A stretch of 64,000 nucleotides of DNA from Rhizophagus clarus (GCA_015698045.1 BLAL01000313.1:310001-374000), one strand, 5' to 3'. Counted from the stretch's first letter, positions 44,467 through 57,144 are shown. Program-made: numbers and translations. The notes: generated from the sequence alone by a model not told the origin.

Positions 44467-47400
44467 ATGTTTGATCCGGCATATTCAGAGCTTTTAGATA
44501 CGAATCAGGAGCTTCGTGGTGAGCTTCAAGATGAGATTTTCATTAATAAGAGCAATGAGAAAAAAAATTCGATCTCTGGTAAAAGAGCTTGAGCAATGTT
44601 ATCGAACTATCTCAATACAGGATAATACTATTATAGTTCACGAGAAAGAGATAGAGAAACTTAAATCAGAAATATCTGATTTACGAAAACAGCTTAGGGT
44701 TTTACAACAGGATAAGAAATTCAAAGATGAGGTTGGGTCTATTCAAGATGGACGAATCATAGAGCTTGAAAATAAGGTTGGGAGACTTAAAGCAAGAATC
44801 CAGATTCTCATAGATAAAAAAATCTCAATAAATGCTTTAGATATGGCAACAACCAATCTTATTGCAAATGTTAATAGAGGGTTAGATCGAATTGAAAATC
44901 ACATTAGGGGAGTTGGTACTCCTATGCAGAATCCTGCTAATGTTATAGATGGTATCAGAGGCTCATTAAATACTATTCGGGTTACTTTGCAAAATATTAC
45001 AGCCGAGCGTGATCAGTACCAGAACATATTAAATGATACGAATAACTGGGAACAGGACTATAGGAATCAGTTAAGAAATAGTAGAAATCAGAATTTACGG
45101 TTACAACGTTTATTAAATGAATCCCAAATTCAGGTTGAAAGAACTATGAGAGAAAGAGACAATGCTCAAGGAGAGCGGGATCTGGCCATTCTGGCTTATA
45201 ATAATAAGAAAAAAGAATCCCGTCGCTGGCGTTTCTCATATCGGGATAAAGATAGGCGTATTCAAGAATTAATACGAGAAAAATTTGCTAAACAGCTACT
45301 ATATCAGCGAAATGTTAACCATCATCAGCAAAATACCCGTCAGTTACAGACTAATGCCCAAAATCAGGTAAATAGGATGATAGTTATTATAGCAAGAAAA
45401 CAAACCCGTATTGGCGAATTGATACGTGAAAAGTTTGATTTTCAGCTAGTGATTAGGCAAAGAGACCAGAATATTTTAAATTTGCAAGGACAAATTTTGG
45501 CGCTTCAGAATAATCTATTAGGAAATATGGCTGATGCTAGACGTTTACCAGTATTAAATTTGATTGCACCTATTCTTGCTAAAAATAAGCCGTATACAGG
45601 CCAAGAACCTCCTGATGATTATTTGGATAGGCTTATTCAATCAATATCATTCACGCAAGGACATATGACTGTTGTTGAAAATGCAAATGCTGGAGATTTT
45701 GATGATGCTGTCAAGTGTAATATTTATAAAGCTCAGATGGGAGAAAAACATTTACCAGTTCCTGCTCAAGACCCATATAATGGAAATGCTAATATTAATA
45801 CTCCAGATACTTTACGTGCTTGGATGAGATCACATTATCAACGAGAAACAGTAGGTAGTCGGCAGTCAGCACTTCAAAGATTAACTCAAGAAAAATTTCT
45901 ACCCACAGACTCGCCTGATAATTATGAAAAAAGAATCCGACCTTTATTATTAGGTGTAGCAGATAATGATGCACAAACTATAGGATTTCTTAAGAACCAC
46001 TTATCAGGCGACCTTTATACATGGATGCGAGCTGTCGCTCCTGCCACTATTAATGCATTTTTTACAAATCTAAAAGACATGTGGCTGGAGCGTGCTCCCA
46101 ATTTAAATGGGGGTCAAAATTATCAGGGTAATTCTTCAGCCGAGATTGAAAAGTTAAATTCCCAAATAGCATCTCTACAGGCGCAACTAGCACAACCGGC
46201 TCAAGTGCACCCCCAAAATAATGAAGCTTCGGCCAATTTTGAAAAGTTAAATTCCAAAGTAGCTTCTTTGGAGGCACAGTTAGCAGAATCAATGCAAGTA
46301 CATTCTAAACTTGCCCAACGTTTACAGCTACCAGAAAATGTAATTAATTCGAACAATCCTTCAATCTTTGATAGTCATATTAATCAAGAATTGGAAAAAA
46401 GATTAGGAGTAATCGAAATTAATTTAGCCAAACTCACCAAACTCATAAGAGAAGATACCATAGATACCAAATCAACCCGATATTAGTATTCAAAATCCCC
46501 AGATTATAATAATGGAGGATTGGAAAAAAGATTAGAACAAATTGAAGCCCACTTGGCCAAATTTGCCAGAAAAGATACCAAATCGTCTCAGCGTCAACGC
46601 TCAGAGTCTTCACCTTTTGGGGGGCTGGAAAAAAGATTAGGACAAATCGAAGCTTTATTGGTTAAACTCGCTAAAGATTCCAAATCCAGAAGTGGTCGAA
46701 TTCATATGGCTACAATAGATGAACAGTCTGATCCCATTTTTTCTGATGATGATACAGCAAAACCTGAGGAGAATGGTTATAACTCTGATGGTTCGTCAGC
46801 CGGTTCAGACTCTGAAAATCATGATATGAATATTTATATAAGAAAAAAAAGTGAATTACGCGGTCCCTTTAGGATCCGCTGAGCAACGTGGGTATCCCGA
46901 TAAATTCTCAAAGTCTAAGATCTCTAATAAATCTGAGCTTCGTAAGGTAAAGCAAGACAATAATTCGTCTTCCGCCCATAATGCCTTATCAGATAAATAT
47001 AGTCATGGTAAGCGTGTGTCTTTAGAAGAAATTATCCGCAAAATCATTCAGATCGAATTTGAGAATTATCTTCCATACATAATTCAGCAAGCTAAAAACT
47101 GTGTACCTGTCTTAGCTCAAGATTCAGATGAAGAAGATATTTTGGATGGACCCATGGAGATAAATTTTATCCGGAAAAAGAACCTGCCACAGACGTTGCC
47201 ACCGTTAAATGTAAAATTAAGCGTCTAGTGATTCCGGCAGGTACAGTTGATCCTGGTGCTAATTTTCCGATCATGTCTGAGGACATAGCCAAACGATTGA
47301 AGCTAGAGATTGACACGAAAGAAAAACATGATCTCAGAGGCATTGCTACTTCTCCCATAGAATCCCTTGGAATTGTCAGAAATGTCCCAGTAAATTTTGC

Positions 47401-47809
47401 TCCCAGATGTACTATATATGCTGATTTTGCTGTAGTTAAGTATCCTAAGCTAATGCTCATTTTACCCAACACACTTCTCGATAAATATAATTATGATTTA
47501 CTTGCATCAAAACGAGAATTGAGACTAGAGTGTAATGGTAAGGAATTTTTTATCCCAATTAATATGCATAAGGTCAAGAATAAGCTTGAGGTGAATTGTG
47601 CGACCACTACCTCTGAATGTGTTGATCTGCTAGCTCCGGACAAAGTTTCTCAGAACCCGCAGGACATAAGTGAAGATGAGACATTAAAAAAAAAAGTGAG
47701 TTATAGGGAGCTTGAAAAAATGCTATATACCACTCTTAAGTATAACGCAGAAATCAATGAATATTGTGAAAGACTACAGACATGCTATGACGAACTTCTT
47801 AGGAAATAG
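44467..47809 (+). pseudogene. Retrotransposon-like Gag and aspartic protease polyprotein, frameshifts and one stop
   Basis: Predicted polyprotein of about 1,110 residues from ATG 44467 (MFDPAYSELLDTNQEL). Slips occur at the A8 run (about 44562), near 46860 and at an A run near 47175; a TAG is at 46484. The N-terminal third is long coiled coil; the middle (PILAKNKPYTGQEPPDDYLDRLI ... LTQEKFLPTDSPDNYEKRIRPLL ... GDLYTWMRAV) resembles a Gag capsid domain. More coiled coil and repeated GLEKRL.QIEA.L.K units follow. The C-terminus has VDPGANFPIMSEDIAKRL, GIVRNVPVNF and LMLILPNTLLDKYNYDL, matching a retropepsin (D-T/S-G-A, here DPGA). No reverse transcriptase is present. Its position among virus-like genes suggests an alternative structural module. 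Confidence 0.68.
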
Positions 47810-47814
47810 GCAAG

Positions 47815-48339
47815 TTATTTTTCTAATATATTCTTCATATTCGCTATATTTTTTATGTTTCTTTCGGCTATCTTCTCATGCGACGTAGGGATCGGTTGAG
47901 TCTGGACGGGAGATGGAATTAGCTCTGCTAAGGCGGATTTGGACTTCAATTTCTTCCCTCCAGTCTTTTTTGCCTTCCCACCTTCTTCCAAAACTGAATC
48001 AATAGATTTGCTAGGCTCTATCTTACCATCACGTATTTGTTTTTCCAGTTCTGCAAATGGAGAAACATCTTGGCCTTGGATCTCTGGCTCGGTCTGCCCG
48101 CTCACAACATTTATATTAGAAAGCGAAGCTGTTGGCATATGAATTGGTTTATTCCACGCAACCCTATTTTTTTCTTCACCTCTTCAGATCTGATAAATAC
48201 ATTTTTGTGATGTGCGATATTTATCTGTTAAATCCTTTAAAACTTTATTTCTAGGCTTTTTTTCAGCGCATTGCATAATATGATCGTAATCGGCTGGTGA
48301 AAAAGAAGGGGCATCACATTTCATCTGTTGCCTAAGCAT
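47815..48339 (-). pseudogene. Small HTH-like basic protein, one in-frame TGA
   Basis: The frame starts at ATG 48339: MLRQQMKCDAPSFSPADYDHI, then CAEKKPRNKVLKDLTDKY and TSQKCIYQI, a helix-turn-helix-like segment resembling a transposase or homeodomain-type recognition helix. TGA at 48186-48184 lies where Trp is likely. The rest is Ser/Lys-rich and disordered (GGKAKKTGGKKLKSKSA). It ends 5 bp beyond the convergent Gag-protease stop. Probable DNA-binding protein of about 174 residues. Confidence 0.55.
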
Positions 48340-48359
48340 GGTGGCAATATTTTTTTATA

Positions 48360-48510
48360 TCTAATATAATACTCCGAAATAATTTATTAAATAGGATATA
48401 TAGAAAGAATGTATTATTCTGAATATATAGGATATACAGGATATATAGGAAGATAATATTCTGGATGTATAGGATATACAGGATATATAGGAAGAATGTA
48501 TTATTCTAAA
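48360..48510. repeat. Short tandem GGATATA(C/T)AGGATATATAGG repeats
   Basis: Three degenerate copies of a word like AGGATATATAGGAAGA(A)T, interspersed with GTATTATTCT, occupy the space between divergent genes at 48339 and 48584. They may be promoter-associated. Confidence 0.55.
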
Positions 48511-48583
48511 TAAACAGATTATGTCTATTATCTCGGAAATTTATTCGTGTATTTTTTTTCTAATATATAACCATGCTAATATT

Positions 48584-49674
48584 ATGACTAATGTGTATAC
48601 ATTGAATGATATAAAAGATAGAGAGGGTGGTTCTTATAGAAAACCCAGTAATCGGCTGGGTAGTGCATATGAGTAAGAGCTCAAAAAAAAATAAGATCTG
48701 TTACCGAATTTAACTTCGAGATTAATGATCTTAGTGAAAAGCTGGTAGATAAGTACAATGATCGAGAAAAGGAGTTTCAGCGAACCTATGCTGATATTGG
48801 AAATAAGATTAGCCAGTTAAATGCATCCAGTGCTAAGGTCAGATCCCAACTTATTTCCGAACGAAAGTCTCATCTCGAGAGTCAACGTGAGCTTGAAGCC
48901 AAATATACTGCCGAAATCAAATTGCTCAAATCTAATATTAAAACACTAAAGAGAGAAGCAACTTTGACCCAGAAAGCTTTATCCGCTGATAAGGTCCAGA
49001 TTCTTTCTCTTGAAACTAAAATATGTGAATTGGAAGGTAAGTTGGATGACTTGGAGCTAGATCAAGTGCTCCACGATTCAAATGTAGTAGGAGGGCTAAT
49101 AGATGAGCCGGCCCAAATAAACTCATCTGATCCTAAAGAGATCGATTCTCTTAGGCTTGAATTGGAGCAAGTAAGGGATGATTTATCCTCGAAAAAATAT
49201 GAAATAGAATGTATGGAAAAGGGAATAGAGTCCTCAAAAAACATATACAATCAGACGATAGATTCTTTATTTTTAACGCGGTCAAATTTAATAGAGGCAA
49301 ATAGGTCCCTTAGGGAGCAGTTAGCGTTAAAGAAAAATAATGAAGTAGACCGTCCACCTCCGCCTATAAACAATTCATCTCAACTTGGTCCTGAAGAGAC
49401 CCTTTCAACTTCCAATCCTTCGTCCCAAATAATTTCTGTAGGTGGCGCAAAAGCGGTATCTTTACCGGCAACAGCTCCTATCGTCACGAGCTCTTTGATA
49501 TCACCTATGTTAATATATTCTATACTTACCCTAGTACTTATTACGATTATATGCTTCATGGCCAGGAAATGGTGGAATTCGTGGAAAAAAGAAGACCGAC
49601 ATTTCTCTCACGAAAAATATGAAGATAGGCTGGGAATAATACCTAATTATCTATCGTATAAGTACTGGCGCTAG
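48584..49674 (+). pseudogene. Coiled-coil protein with C-terminal membrane anchor, stop and frameshift near the start
   Basis: ATG 48584 (MTNVYTLNDIKDREGG) is followed by an in-frame TAA near 48674 and a slip in the A8 run near 48690, after which the frame is open to 49674. Most of the protein is coiled coil (FNFEINDLSEKLVDKYNDREKEF, LLKSNIKTLKREATL). A Pro/Ser linker precedes one transmembrane helix, LIYSILTLVLITIICFMA, and a basic cytoplasmic tail (RKWWNSWKKEDRHF). The topology is that of a tail-anchored or membrane-tethering protein. The 3' end overlaps the convergent 49651-50004 gene by 24 bp. Confidence 0.55.
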
Positions 49675-50004
49675 TGGGACTTCTTCAAATCTTTTTTGGA
49701 TATGAGCTAATACCTTTTCTGATAAATCTCTTTCAGCTTGGCGCTCAGGCGGATTTATTATGACTTTTTCTGCGTCGGCCACTGTACATCCTAATAACTA
49801 TCCAATATGAATCCAGTCACCTCCCTTACCATTATGTCCATGGTGTTGTAAAAATCGATAGTCTTCCATGACAATCTCCGTCATTTTCTCCTGATCAGCT
49901 ATTATTTTACGAAATTCCTGTCTATCCTCTTCTGTAATTGGGAGACGGATTTCACTTGATTTTATGCCTATGTACTGGGAAACTTTTTCCTGTAATTCAG
50001 CCAT
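49651..50004 (-). pseudogene. Small hypothetical protein with one in-frame TAG
   Basis: MAELQEKVSQYIGIKSSEI starts at 50004. An in-frame TAG near 49798 follows DWIHIG, and the frame continues LLGCTVADAEKVIINPPERQ to 49651. Total about 117 residues. The stop is one C-to-T step from CAG. No family is recognised. Confidence 0.5.
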
Positions 50005-50282
50005 TATATCAATAAAGCTTAAGTTTAAAATATGTAGATTTTTTCGGCTGATCGTAAACTTTGATACGCAAAATACTAATGATTATCTCCGAGCATATCT
50101 GAGGCTGGACTATATGATCGGAGGATGATCTCTTGGGATCGGAGGCTGGAAGATCGATTACAGGAATTGAAGTTAGCCGGTATTATTGCAAGCGAAAAAA
50201 ATATATAAATAATATAAGTTTTCTTAGCTGAAATTGCCATACCTCCACTAGAATACTTAATAATATAATTTATTTAAGTGCT

Positions 50283-53200
50283 TTACTTTACTGCCTCTGG
50301 CTCGGTCACACCCTCAAGATGGAAATACCATAAATTACTAATCTCGTCTAGCGCCCCAATTTCTGATATGTGAGGTAAGGCTGGTAAGTTAGCAATTATC
50401 TCATTTTTTCGCATAGATGAGACTGGGCCAATTTCTTCTAGTATAGACATATGCTCTTTATAACGCATATGATAGACCAATTTCTGAAAGAATAAATCAT
50501 ACTCTTCGATACACTTCACAAGCTCACTAGGATATCTAGCAAAATCAGAGCATATTTTTTCCTTCATTTCGTCATCTACCAAGAGGTTTTTATCTTTTGA
50601 GAGTTTTCTAGCGCATTTCATAAATTTCTCCCATATTATCTCGACAGGGTTACTTGTCATAAAAATCTCGTAGCTAAGCCATGCACCATGAAATATTTCG
50701 TATGAGCTACCTATCTTTTGATACAATATTTCTTGTGCTTTTTTGACTGCAGTTCTGTAAGCACGCTTATAAGCAATCCCACGAGATTCCATCATCTTGG
50801 AAGTAACACCATTGACTATGATATTTTCTTTTACGAATCCCTCAAGCTATGACTTGGCCTTGTTTTGAGCGTAGTCATCAATTTGCTTATATTTCTCATC
50901 CGGGTCTTCGATTCGCATGATTCGACTGGAGGGTTCTGGCTCATACTTTTTATCATACATGATAAATCGGGCATAGAGGCCAATAATAGTTTTTTCGAAA
51001 TAATGGTATAAATCTAGTTCCTTCCCCAATTCCTTAGCTACATCGGCGAATTCCATTTTTTCGCCTTTAGTTGGTTTTAACTTTCTACCATGTAAATCGA
51101 AGGTAGTATCGGGATGGGTTACTACATAACTAAAGCGCTCACCTGGTATCAGAATTTTACTATCATATTTTCCTCTCATTCTTCCTATAAAACGTTGGAC
51201 GCTAATATTATTTACATCAGGTTTCCATGCATCGGTCTCTATAAACTGTTCGAAATTCCATTGCTCAATATTAATTATAGAGTCCCTAAGAACGTCCTCA
51301 ACAATTTTATGGAGAGAATGCTCGTTGTTGATATCCCTAACTTCATTCATAATCCGATCCCCTATGGTTTTGAAAAGCTGGGATTTGCCTTGTTTTACAG
51401 TATCAATTCCTCTTATGAAAAGGTCCTCCAGACTGAAATTTACTGCATCTTCGTGCTTGGTGCCAAAATATTTTTTCTTCCCAGTGAAGACTACTGGGAA
51501 TAACACTTCTTTGTAAGCCATTTCGAGATAACCCAATCTGGTTTTTAGCCTAAGAAAACTGTTTACTTCATTACGCAATTTCTCCATTACGCCCATAATA
51601 ATTGTGACCATTTCAGTCCAGTACTCTAGTTTCGAAATTGTGCCTTTCCCGCCATTGTAGGCCAGATCACATTTCTCAAAACAAGAATCTGGGCAAGTGA
51701 GATATAGGGAATCAGTATCCCCGTATTTTAACCCAAAGCCCTTCTTTTTCACGAATTCTGCAAAGAGTTTGATATTCTCTTGCCCAGCTGAAGTAACACC
51801 CCCAGCAAGTGCTAGTGTATAGAACGGGGAATCACTTTAACCGGTCACACCATAGAACGAATTCATATACAATTTAATCGCCTTCTGCTTCGAATTTAAA
51901 GAATTGTATTCAAAACAAATAGAACTATATTCTTTCATAAAATCATCATATGATAAATCAGCTCCATCAGAGCGCTCCATAAAGGGACTTAGGATATTGG
52001 TCATCTCTGCATGCCTCTCAGTATTTTTTACAGAGGATAGAACATCTTTGATTGCGTCCACTACCAGGGAAGATCCGCCAGCTAAATCCATTTTATTTTT
52101 AACTTTCCCCATTTATTCCTTTTTCTTTCCGAGAACTTTAAGTTGGGCCTTTAATCCATTCCGTATATTGAGCAGATTTTTCAATATTTTTGTAAATAGA
52201 CCTTCCTGATCAGATTTATTTCTATGTCGTATGGTCCAGGCTCGCACAGGTTTACCGCCATACTTGAACTCGATACTGTGAAGTACTTTATTCTCTCTCT
52301 TTAATTCATCTACTTCTGAAAGTGTTGAGACCATCTTCTCGGGTGAGAGGTTGTAAGTCATAATTATGCTAGGATATAAGGATCTAAAGTCTAAACCAGT
52401 GACAGGGTGCTTATTTTCAAGACCCTTTTCTGGCGGGAACACATGTGCACCTGGAAATTTCCCAGATGCTTTCTGATTGGAAATTTTCGTGGTGTATAGA
52501 ATGTCCTGCGTCCAAGCTTCAGCGCCTAAGAGATTGGATACTTTCGTTCCTATAGCATAATAATGTGAGTCAAATAATGATATATGAGCGATTGAGGCCA
52601 CCTCTCTGTAATCATTTATAACATTAGATTTGACCATGAGCTCCTGACAACGTAAAGCATCTATAACACAATAATTTACGATTTCATGCATATGTTTTTT
52701 GGAAGAGTCGGAAGTCCTGTCTTTTGCTTCCGAATAATACTTCCATAATTTGCTCATGGGCATATCAGCTTTACCATCTAGACCATATTTTTCTAAGAAG
52801 TATTTTAGTGATGTTTTCTCAGAGCGGGAGTGGAGTTGCATAAAACTTGCGCGAACATTGATCGGTACACATTCCGGGAGCTTAAGAAAGGAGGATTCTA
52901 AGTCCAAAGTTGGGTTGATTTTGATATCGATGGAATCTCGACCTAATGCTTTTTTGGATCTCTTGTCCGCTTTCTTTACCCATTGGTTCCTTTGGAAGAA
53001 ACCATTAGTTAGTGGCTTCCCTCTCCCACCAAAATAATTCCAAGTGAGGATGGATTCAGCATCAGCTCTCTTATGCGGGTTTGCCAACATCTGCTGAACC
53101 ATCCACCCGAGAACATTTAATTTGGTAGCCTTTTCTACGATGAAGGGCCAATCATAACCAGAGTCATTAAAACCGAGCTGGATGTCTAGAGCAAAAGATT

Positions 53201-54296
53201 TCCAGCATAAAGCGAAAGCTTTTAATACATTGGTTTGGTTTCCACATATAATAGTAATCCAGTCCGGGTCTTGTGCCATCTTAACGTCGACAAGGCATAT
53301 CTGTTCTAGTGGTTTCGGGTCGTCTTTCCAGTGTAGAGTCATACAGATCGTAAAAACTTGAGATGTGTCATTTTTAGCTTCTGGGAAGTTTCCTGACCCA
53401 CGCGAGTCGTATGTTTCTATATCCCATGTTAGGACTAATGCTCGATCATGGGTAAAGAGAGAAGATGGGTATATTTTGTAAAATGGTTCAAAATTGACTA
53501 TAGGACAAAAGTTTTCAATGTGGACATAAAATGCATGTGGACAATGTTGGGATTTCGCATAATAAGGTGCACTGTAATTATATCTATAATCGCTCACTAA
53601 GCTCCACCCAGAAAGTGGTATCTTATACTCTCTTGCAACTTTACGATAATATGTGCCTGTATCATCTGAAGTGGTCTCTATCCTATTTTCTTGATCGGTC
53701 TCCGAATTATATCTTGAGATAATATTGAGAGCGGTAAACCTTAGGTCTTTATTTGGCACAGTAATGCGAAGATACGGCTTTTTTTCTGCATGGTAACCAC
53801 GGATAGGATATGCTTTTATACATTCCATCCGGATTAGATTCATGTTCATAGTGTTTCCACTACCGTCTTCTCCAGTAGCAAGAATACCTTTTATTTTAGA
53901 CCAGAATTTGGGAATACTTGTATTATTGGGAACACGAATATCGAAAAATACCTTGATACCAGTAATTGTGACAACTGCTTTCTGGCCATTAACGAGGTAT
54001 CCATAAAGGCGAAGAATATAATGGGGGGTTTTATTAATATATTCTTTTGCTTCTTTTATATCGACTGACATGAATGGAATATCTCGATGGTTTGCTAGTT
54101 GCCTTTGCAACATTGAAGTCGATCCCTCATCGTTTCTCATGGCTAATTTATCACGGGTTGAGATACCCGCCAAGTAATTCTCACCGCCATAACTGATTAC
54201 CTGACCCAATGATGTTTTTTCTTTTTCAGCCTCTGGGTGAAAAAGGGCGGGGGCGTCAGAGGAGAGGAACTCTGAAAGCTCAGAATGTTCGGTCAT
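50283..54296 (-). pseudogene. Family B DNA polymerase (replicative, virus-like), three in-frame stops
   Basis: A single frame of 1,337 codons from [10 protein letters not shown] at 54296. N-terminal region, then exonuclease motifs: WDIETYD (about residue 291), [10 protein letters not shown], and [12 protein letters not shown]. Polymerase motifs: [15 protein letters not shown] (motif A), [16 protein letters not shown] (motif B), KYGDTDSLY (motif C, about 857) and TGKKKYFG. These are the motifs of RNA/DNA-primed replicative polymerases; the thumb-like C-terminus follows. Stops at 52115-52113 (TAA), 51839-51837 (TAA, immediately after SFYGVTG) and 50849-50847 (TAG) fit CAA/CAG-to-TAA/TAG changes. 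There is no frameshift in over 4 kb. The first codons and promoter lie in the TIR and are shared with the primase-helicase. Confidence 0.9.
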
Positions 54297-54435
54297 AGTA
54301 CAAATTTTCGGATATTATATCGCAAATATACAGTTCGAGAGAAACTATATACTCCAGGAGAAAAAAGTTTAAAATGAAAATTAATTCTGAACTATATAGA
54401 TCGATACATAAATCAACTATCCATAGTTATTAAAA

Positions 54436-54717
54436 ATGGTATTTTATCGATGTACTTATATCCACAGGAGTGGTAAGATTTGCAATCGAGGATGCTACCA
54501 TCCGGAAGGATGTTTTATTCATCGCAATTCTCCTTCTCAGGTATTTTGCAAAGAATGTGGAAAATTATCTTATTCTGGATATGGATATTGCAATGATCAC
54601 GCTAGAAAGCACCGTAAAAGGGAACAATACCATCGGAAAAGGATGGTAGACTTAGCTTCGGCAGAGATACTGGTAGGTAATTTAGAGGTAAACGAAAATG
54701 ATACAACTTGTTGCTAG
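54436..54717 (+). CDS. Small Cys/His-rich zinc-binding protein, right TIR copy
   Basis: Intact 93 residues, differing from the left copy at only a few positions (for example SPSQ for SPFQ, KHRKREQYHRKR for KHCKREQYYRKR). All finger Cys/His residues are kept; the Cys within the left copy's KHCKR is therefore unlikely to be a ligand. It diverges from the polymerase gene with a shared 139-bp upstream region. Confidence 0.75.
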   Translation: MVFYRCTYIHRSGKICNRGCYHPEGCFIHRNSPSQVFCKECGKLSYSGYGYCNDHARKHRKREQYHRKRMVDLASAEILVGNLEVNENDTTCC

Positions 54718-55356
54718 TGTCACAGGAAAAAAAAGCTTGTGACAGAAGCTTGTGACACAGATGATAGGCTCTTTAGGAATTCTAGGCCGAAAGAAAGTCT
54801 TCTTGATGGGTGTCACCGGTGTCACTAGCGTCACTGGAAAAAATTCGAGTCTCTTAACTTTTTTTATTTTTTATTTTTTATAGCATATATACACGCACCA
54901 CATATATACAGTATCATACATACACTATATCACGATACATATACAGCATTAGAATAGCATAGAAAAATTTCAATTTTTTTCCTAGAAATTTACTACTCTT
55001 TTACTAGTGACACTAGTGACAGTAATCAAGAAAGGAATAAAATAGCATAATAACCTTAAGAAAGATAGCAAACCCGTCACTAGTTCTGTCACTAGTTCTG
55101 TATACTAACTGGTGACACTAGTGACAGCTTGTGATAAAAAAACAAGTTGAACCTCAGGAATAAATATTCTGAAAGTATACTGTATACAGTAAAACAACTG
55201 TTTTTAGTTATAGTCTGAGATTAATTTATTAAAATGTCAAATTTCTAATATGCAATTGCACATTATATAATATACATAGTAAGAAAACTAATCTGTAATG
55301 TATTCAATAGATTGCTTTTTAATTAAGCGACCCTTTTGCTGAGAAATTATTTTTTT
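54718..55356. promoter_or_regulatory. Cluster of TGTCACTAGTGTCAC-type motifs in right TIR
   Basis: Mirror of 15476-16114: GTGTCACCGGTGTCACTAGCGTCAC, TTACTAGTGACACTAGTGACAG and GGTGACACTAGTGACAGCTTGTGA occur between 54715 and 55135. Retention in both arms argues for either function or recent homogenisation. Confidence 0.6.
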
Positions 55357-55775
55357 CTAAAGTTTAAAAAGAGCCATTATGCCTGTGTTGGGTTTCCCAT
55401 TGAATAAATTGCGACATAATGGATCTGCTCCTGCAGGATTTAAAATAATGGGAGCGCTACCAAACTCAGGTAAGCATTGTGGATTACCATCAAAAGTCGC
55501 AAGAACTATATTCCGGTCAGTGACTTTAATTGATTGGAATTTTGTCAGATCAAGATTTTTGCAACCACAGAGAGAAATGGACACAGGAGTTTTATCAATT
55601 TTATCATCACAGTTGCTTGATTTATAGAGTAGGACATCTGTGGCAGAAACTAATGTCGAGTAGGCAAAAGCAATAACCTATTAAATGAAAATTGAATAGT
55701 TAGGATCTTAGCATCAATTCAAACTTCAAGAAAATTTATACATACGGCAATGCAAATAATGGTGCAGAATCTCAT
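55357..55775 (-). CDS. Small secreted protein, right TIR copy, one intron
   Basis: Exon 1 is 55775-55746, the intron 55745-55678 (68 nt) and exon 2 55677-55357. Same signal peptide as the left copy except VIAFAYST for VMAFAYST, and NPQCLPEFG for NSQCLPGFG, DPLCRN for DPLCHN. Frame and splice sites are intact. The protein is secreted by prediction; the family is unknown. Confidence 0.72.
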
Positions 55776-56824
55776 TTTTTCGTTGTTGAATTGGTTATTG
55801 AATTGGAAGTGCAATGAATATTTGGTATACTATTAATAGCACTGGTGCAGAGTAGCGAAGAAAGATATCATATTTATAATAAAAATTGAGCTCAGCTTTC
55901 GTCTTAAAATATGGCTTAAATATGGCTTAAACATCATGGCCTAATCCTGGTTTAAAATATGGCTTAATTCTGGCTTATTGCAAGATGTCAATCGATCATC
56001 ATGCCACGACACATTATTCTTTTAGTGGCTTCTCAGGATTTGTAATTTGTACTTGTTTAGACATTTTTTTTGGGGCACAAATGCATATATATTGGGTTTC
56101 AGAAACATTCCCAGAACATTCCTGTCACTAGCCCGTCACTAGCCCGCTAGAATTACATGCTATATAGCATAGTGCCAGCCAAATTTAACCGATTTTTTTA
56201 TCCATGGCTGATCAAGTAACTTATGTGAGGGTGTTCCAGGCCAGAACAGGATCACGTGACCATGGCGCAGTAAGGCGCAGTCAGTTTTTGCCTAATTTCA
56301 GCCAATACTATTCTATAAATTCAGCCAGATCTTTGGATATAATAATTCAGCATCCAAGCTACCATATATAGCATACAAGTGGTCTGAAACTGGCAAACTA
56401 ATAGAACCACTCTAGTTCCCTGCCAGTTCCATGACAGCTCCAGGAGAGTTCCAGGACACTATCAAGTCACCATCATGGAGCCAAGCTGGATCCTCGAATC
56501 ACATGCCAAAAAGATCGGCCGAAATTGTGGTATAGTGCCGGCTGAAATTAATCACAGATCTACTGCGCCACCTGACACGATAATTTTTTTACCACATTTT
56601 GGGATCTAGAAAGGCAACCAAATAGGCGCAAAAAGGTAAATACCTCGATATGAAATCTGGTACCCAAACAGGTGCAGAAGACCAGTACCCTCAATATGGA
56701 ACCAAAGTTCCAAACGGATGTAAAAGACCATCTCCTCGATATAGAACTTGGGTTCCAAACAGGCACAGAAGGCCAACACTCACAATATAGAATTTGACGA
56801 GTAAGAAGGTTAGGAGCAAGAAGA

Positions 56825-57140
56825 AAAGTGGTACCACTAGATTATAAGGTTACCATTAGACTATATGGTATTGTTACCTTTAGACTATATGGTACCAATT
56901 TAAATATAGCAGGAAATAAATAAAAGAATATCTAGAAAGTCATAAAGATACTCAAAAATAGATTACATTGATACCATTAGATTATATTATTAGATTATAT
57001 GGTTACCATTAGATTATATTTATTAGATTATAGGCTACTATTAGATTATAGGTTACTATCAGATTATAGGTTACTTTTAGATTATAGGATACTATCAGAT
57101 TATAGGTTACTTTTAGATCATAGGTTACCATATAATCTAG
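56825..57140. repeat. Subterminal repeat array, right arm
   Basis: Reverse-complement counterpart of the 13696-14015 array, with repeated TTAGATTATAGGTTACT words, directly inside the right terminal palindrome. Confidence 0.8.
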
Positions 57141-57144
57141 GGCA

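Noticed and set aside
50005..50282. Possible small gene between the polymerase and 50004
   Set aside because: No frame with a start and plausible length; sequence is a short intergenic spacer.
16536..54296. Alternative genetic code (TAA/TAG read as glutamine) explaining the in-frame stops
   Set aside because: Only zero to four stops occur per gene while normal Gln codons are frequent, TGA stops also occur, and many frameshifts accompany them. Decay explains this better than recoding.
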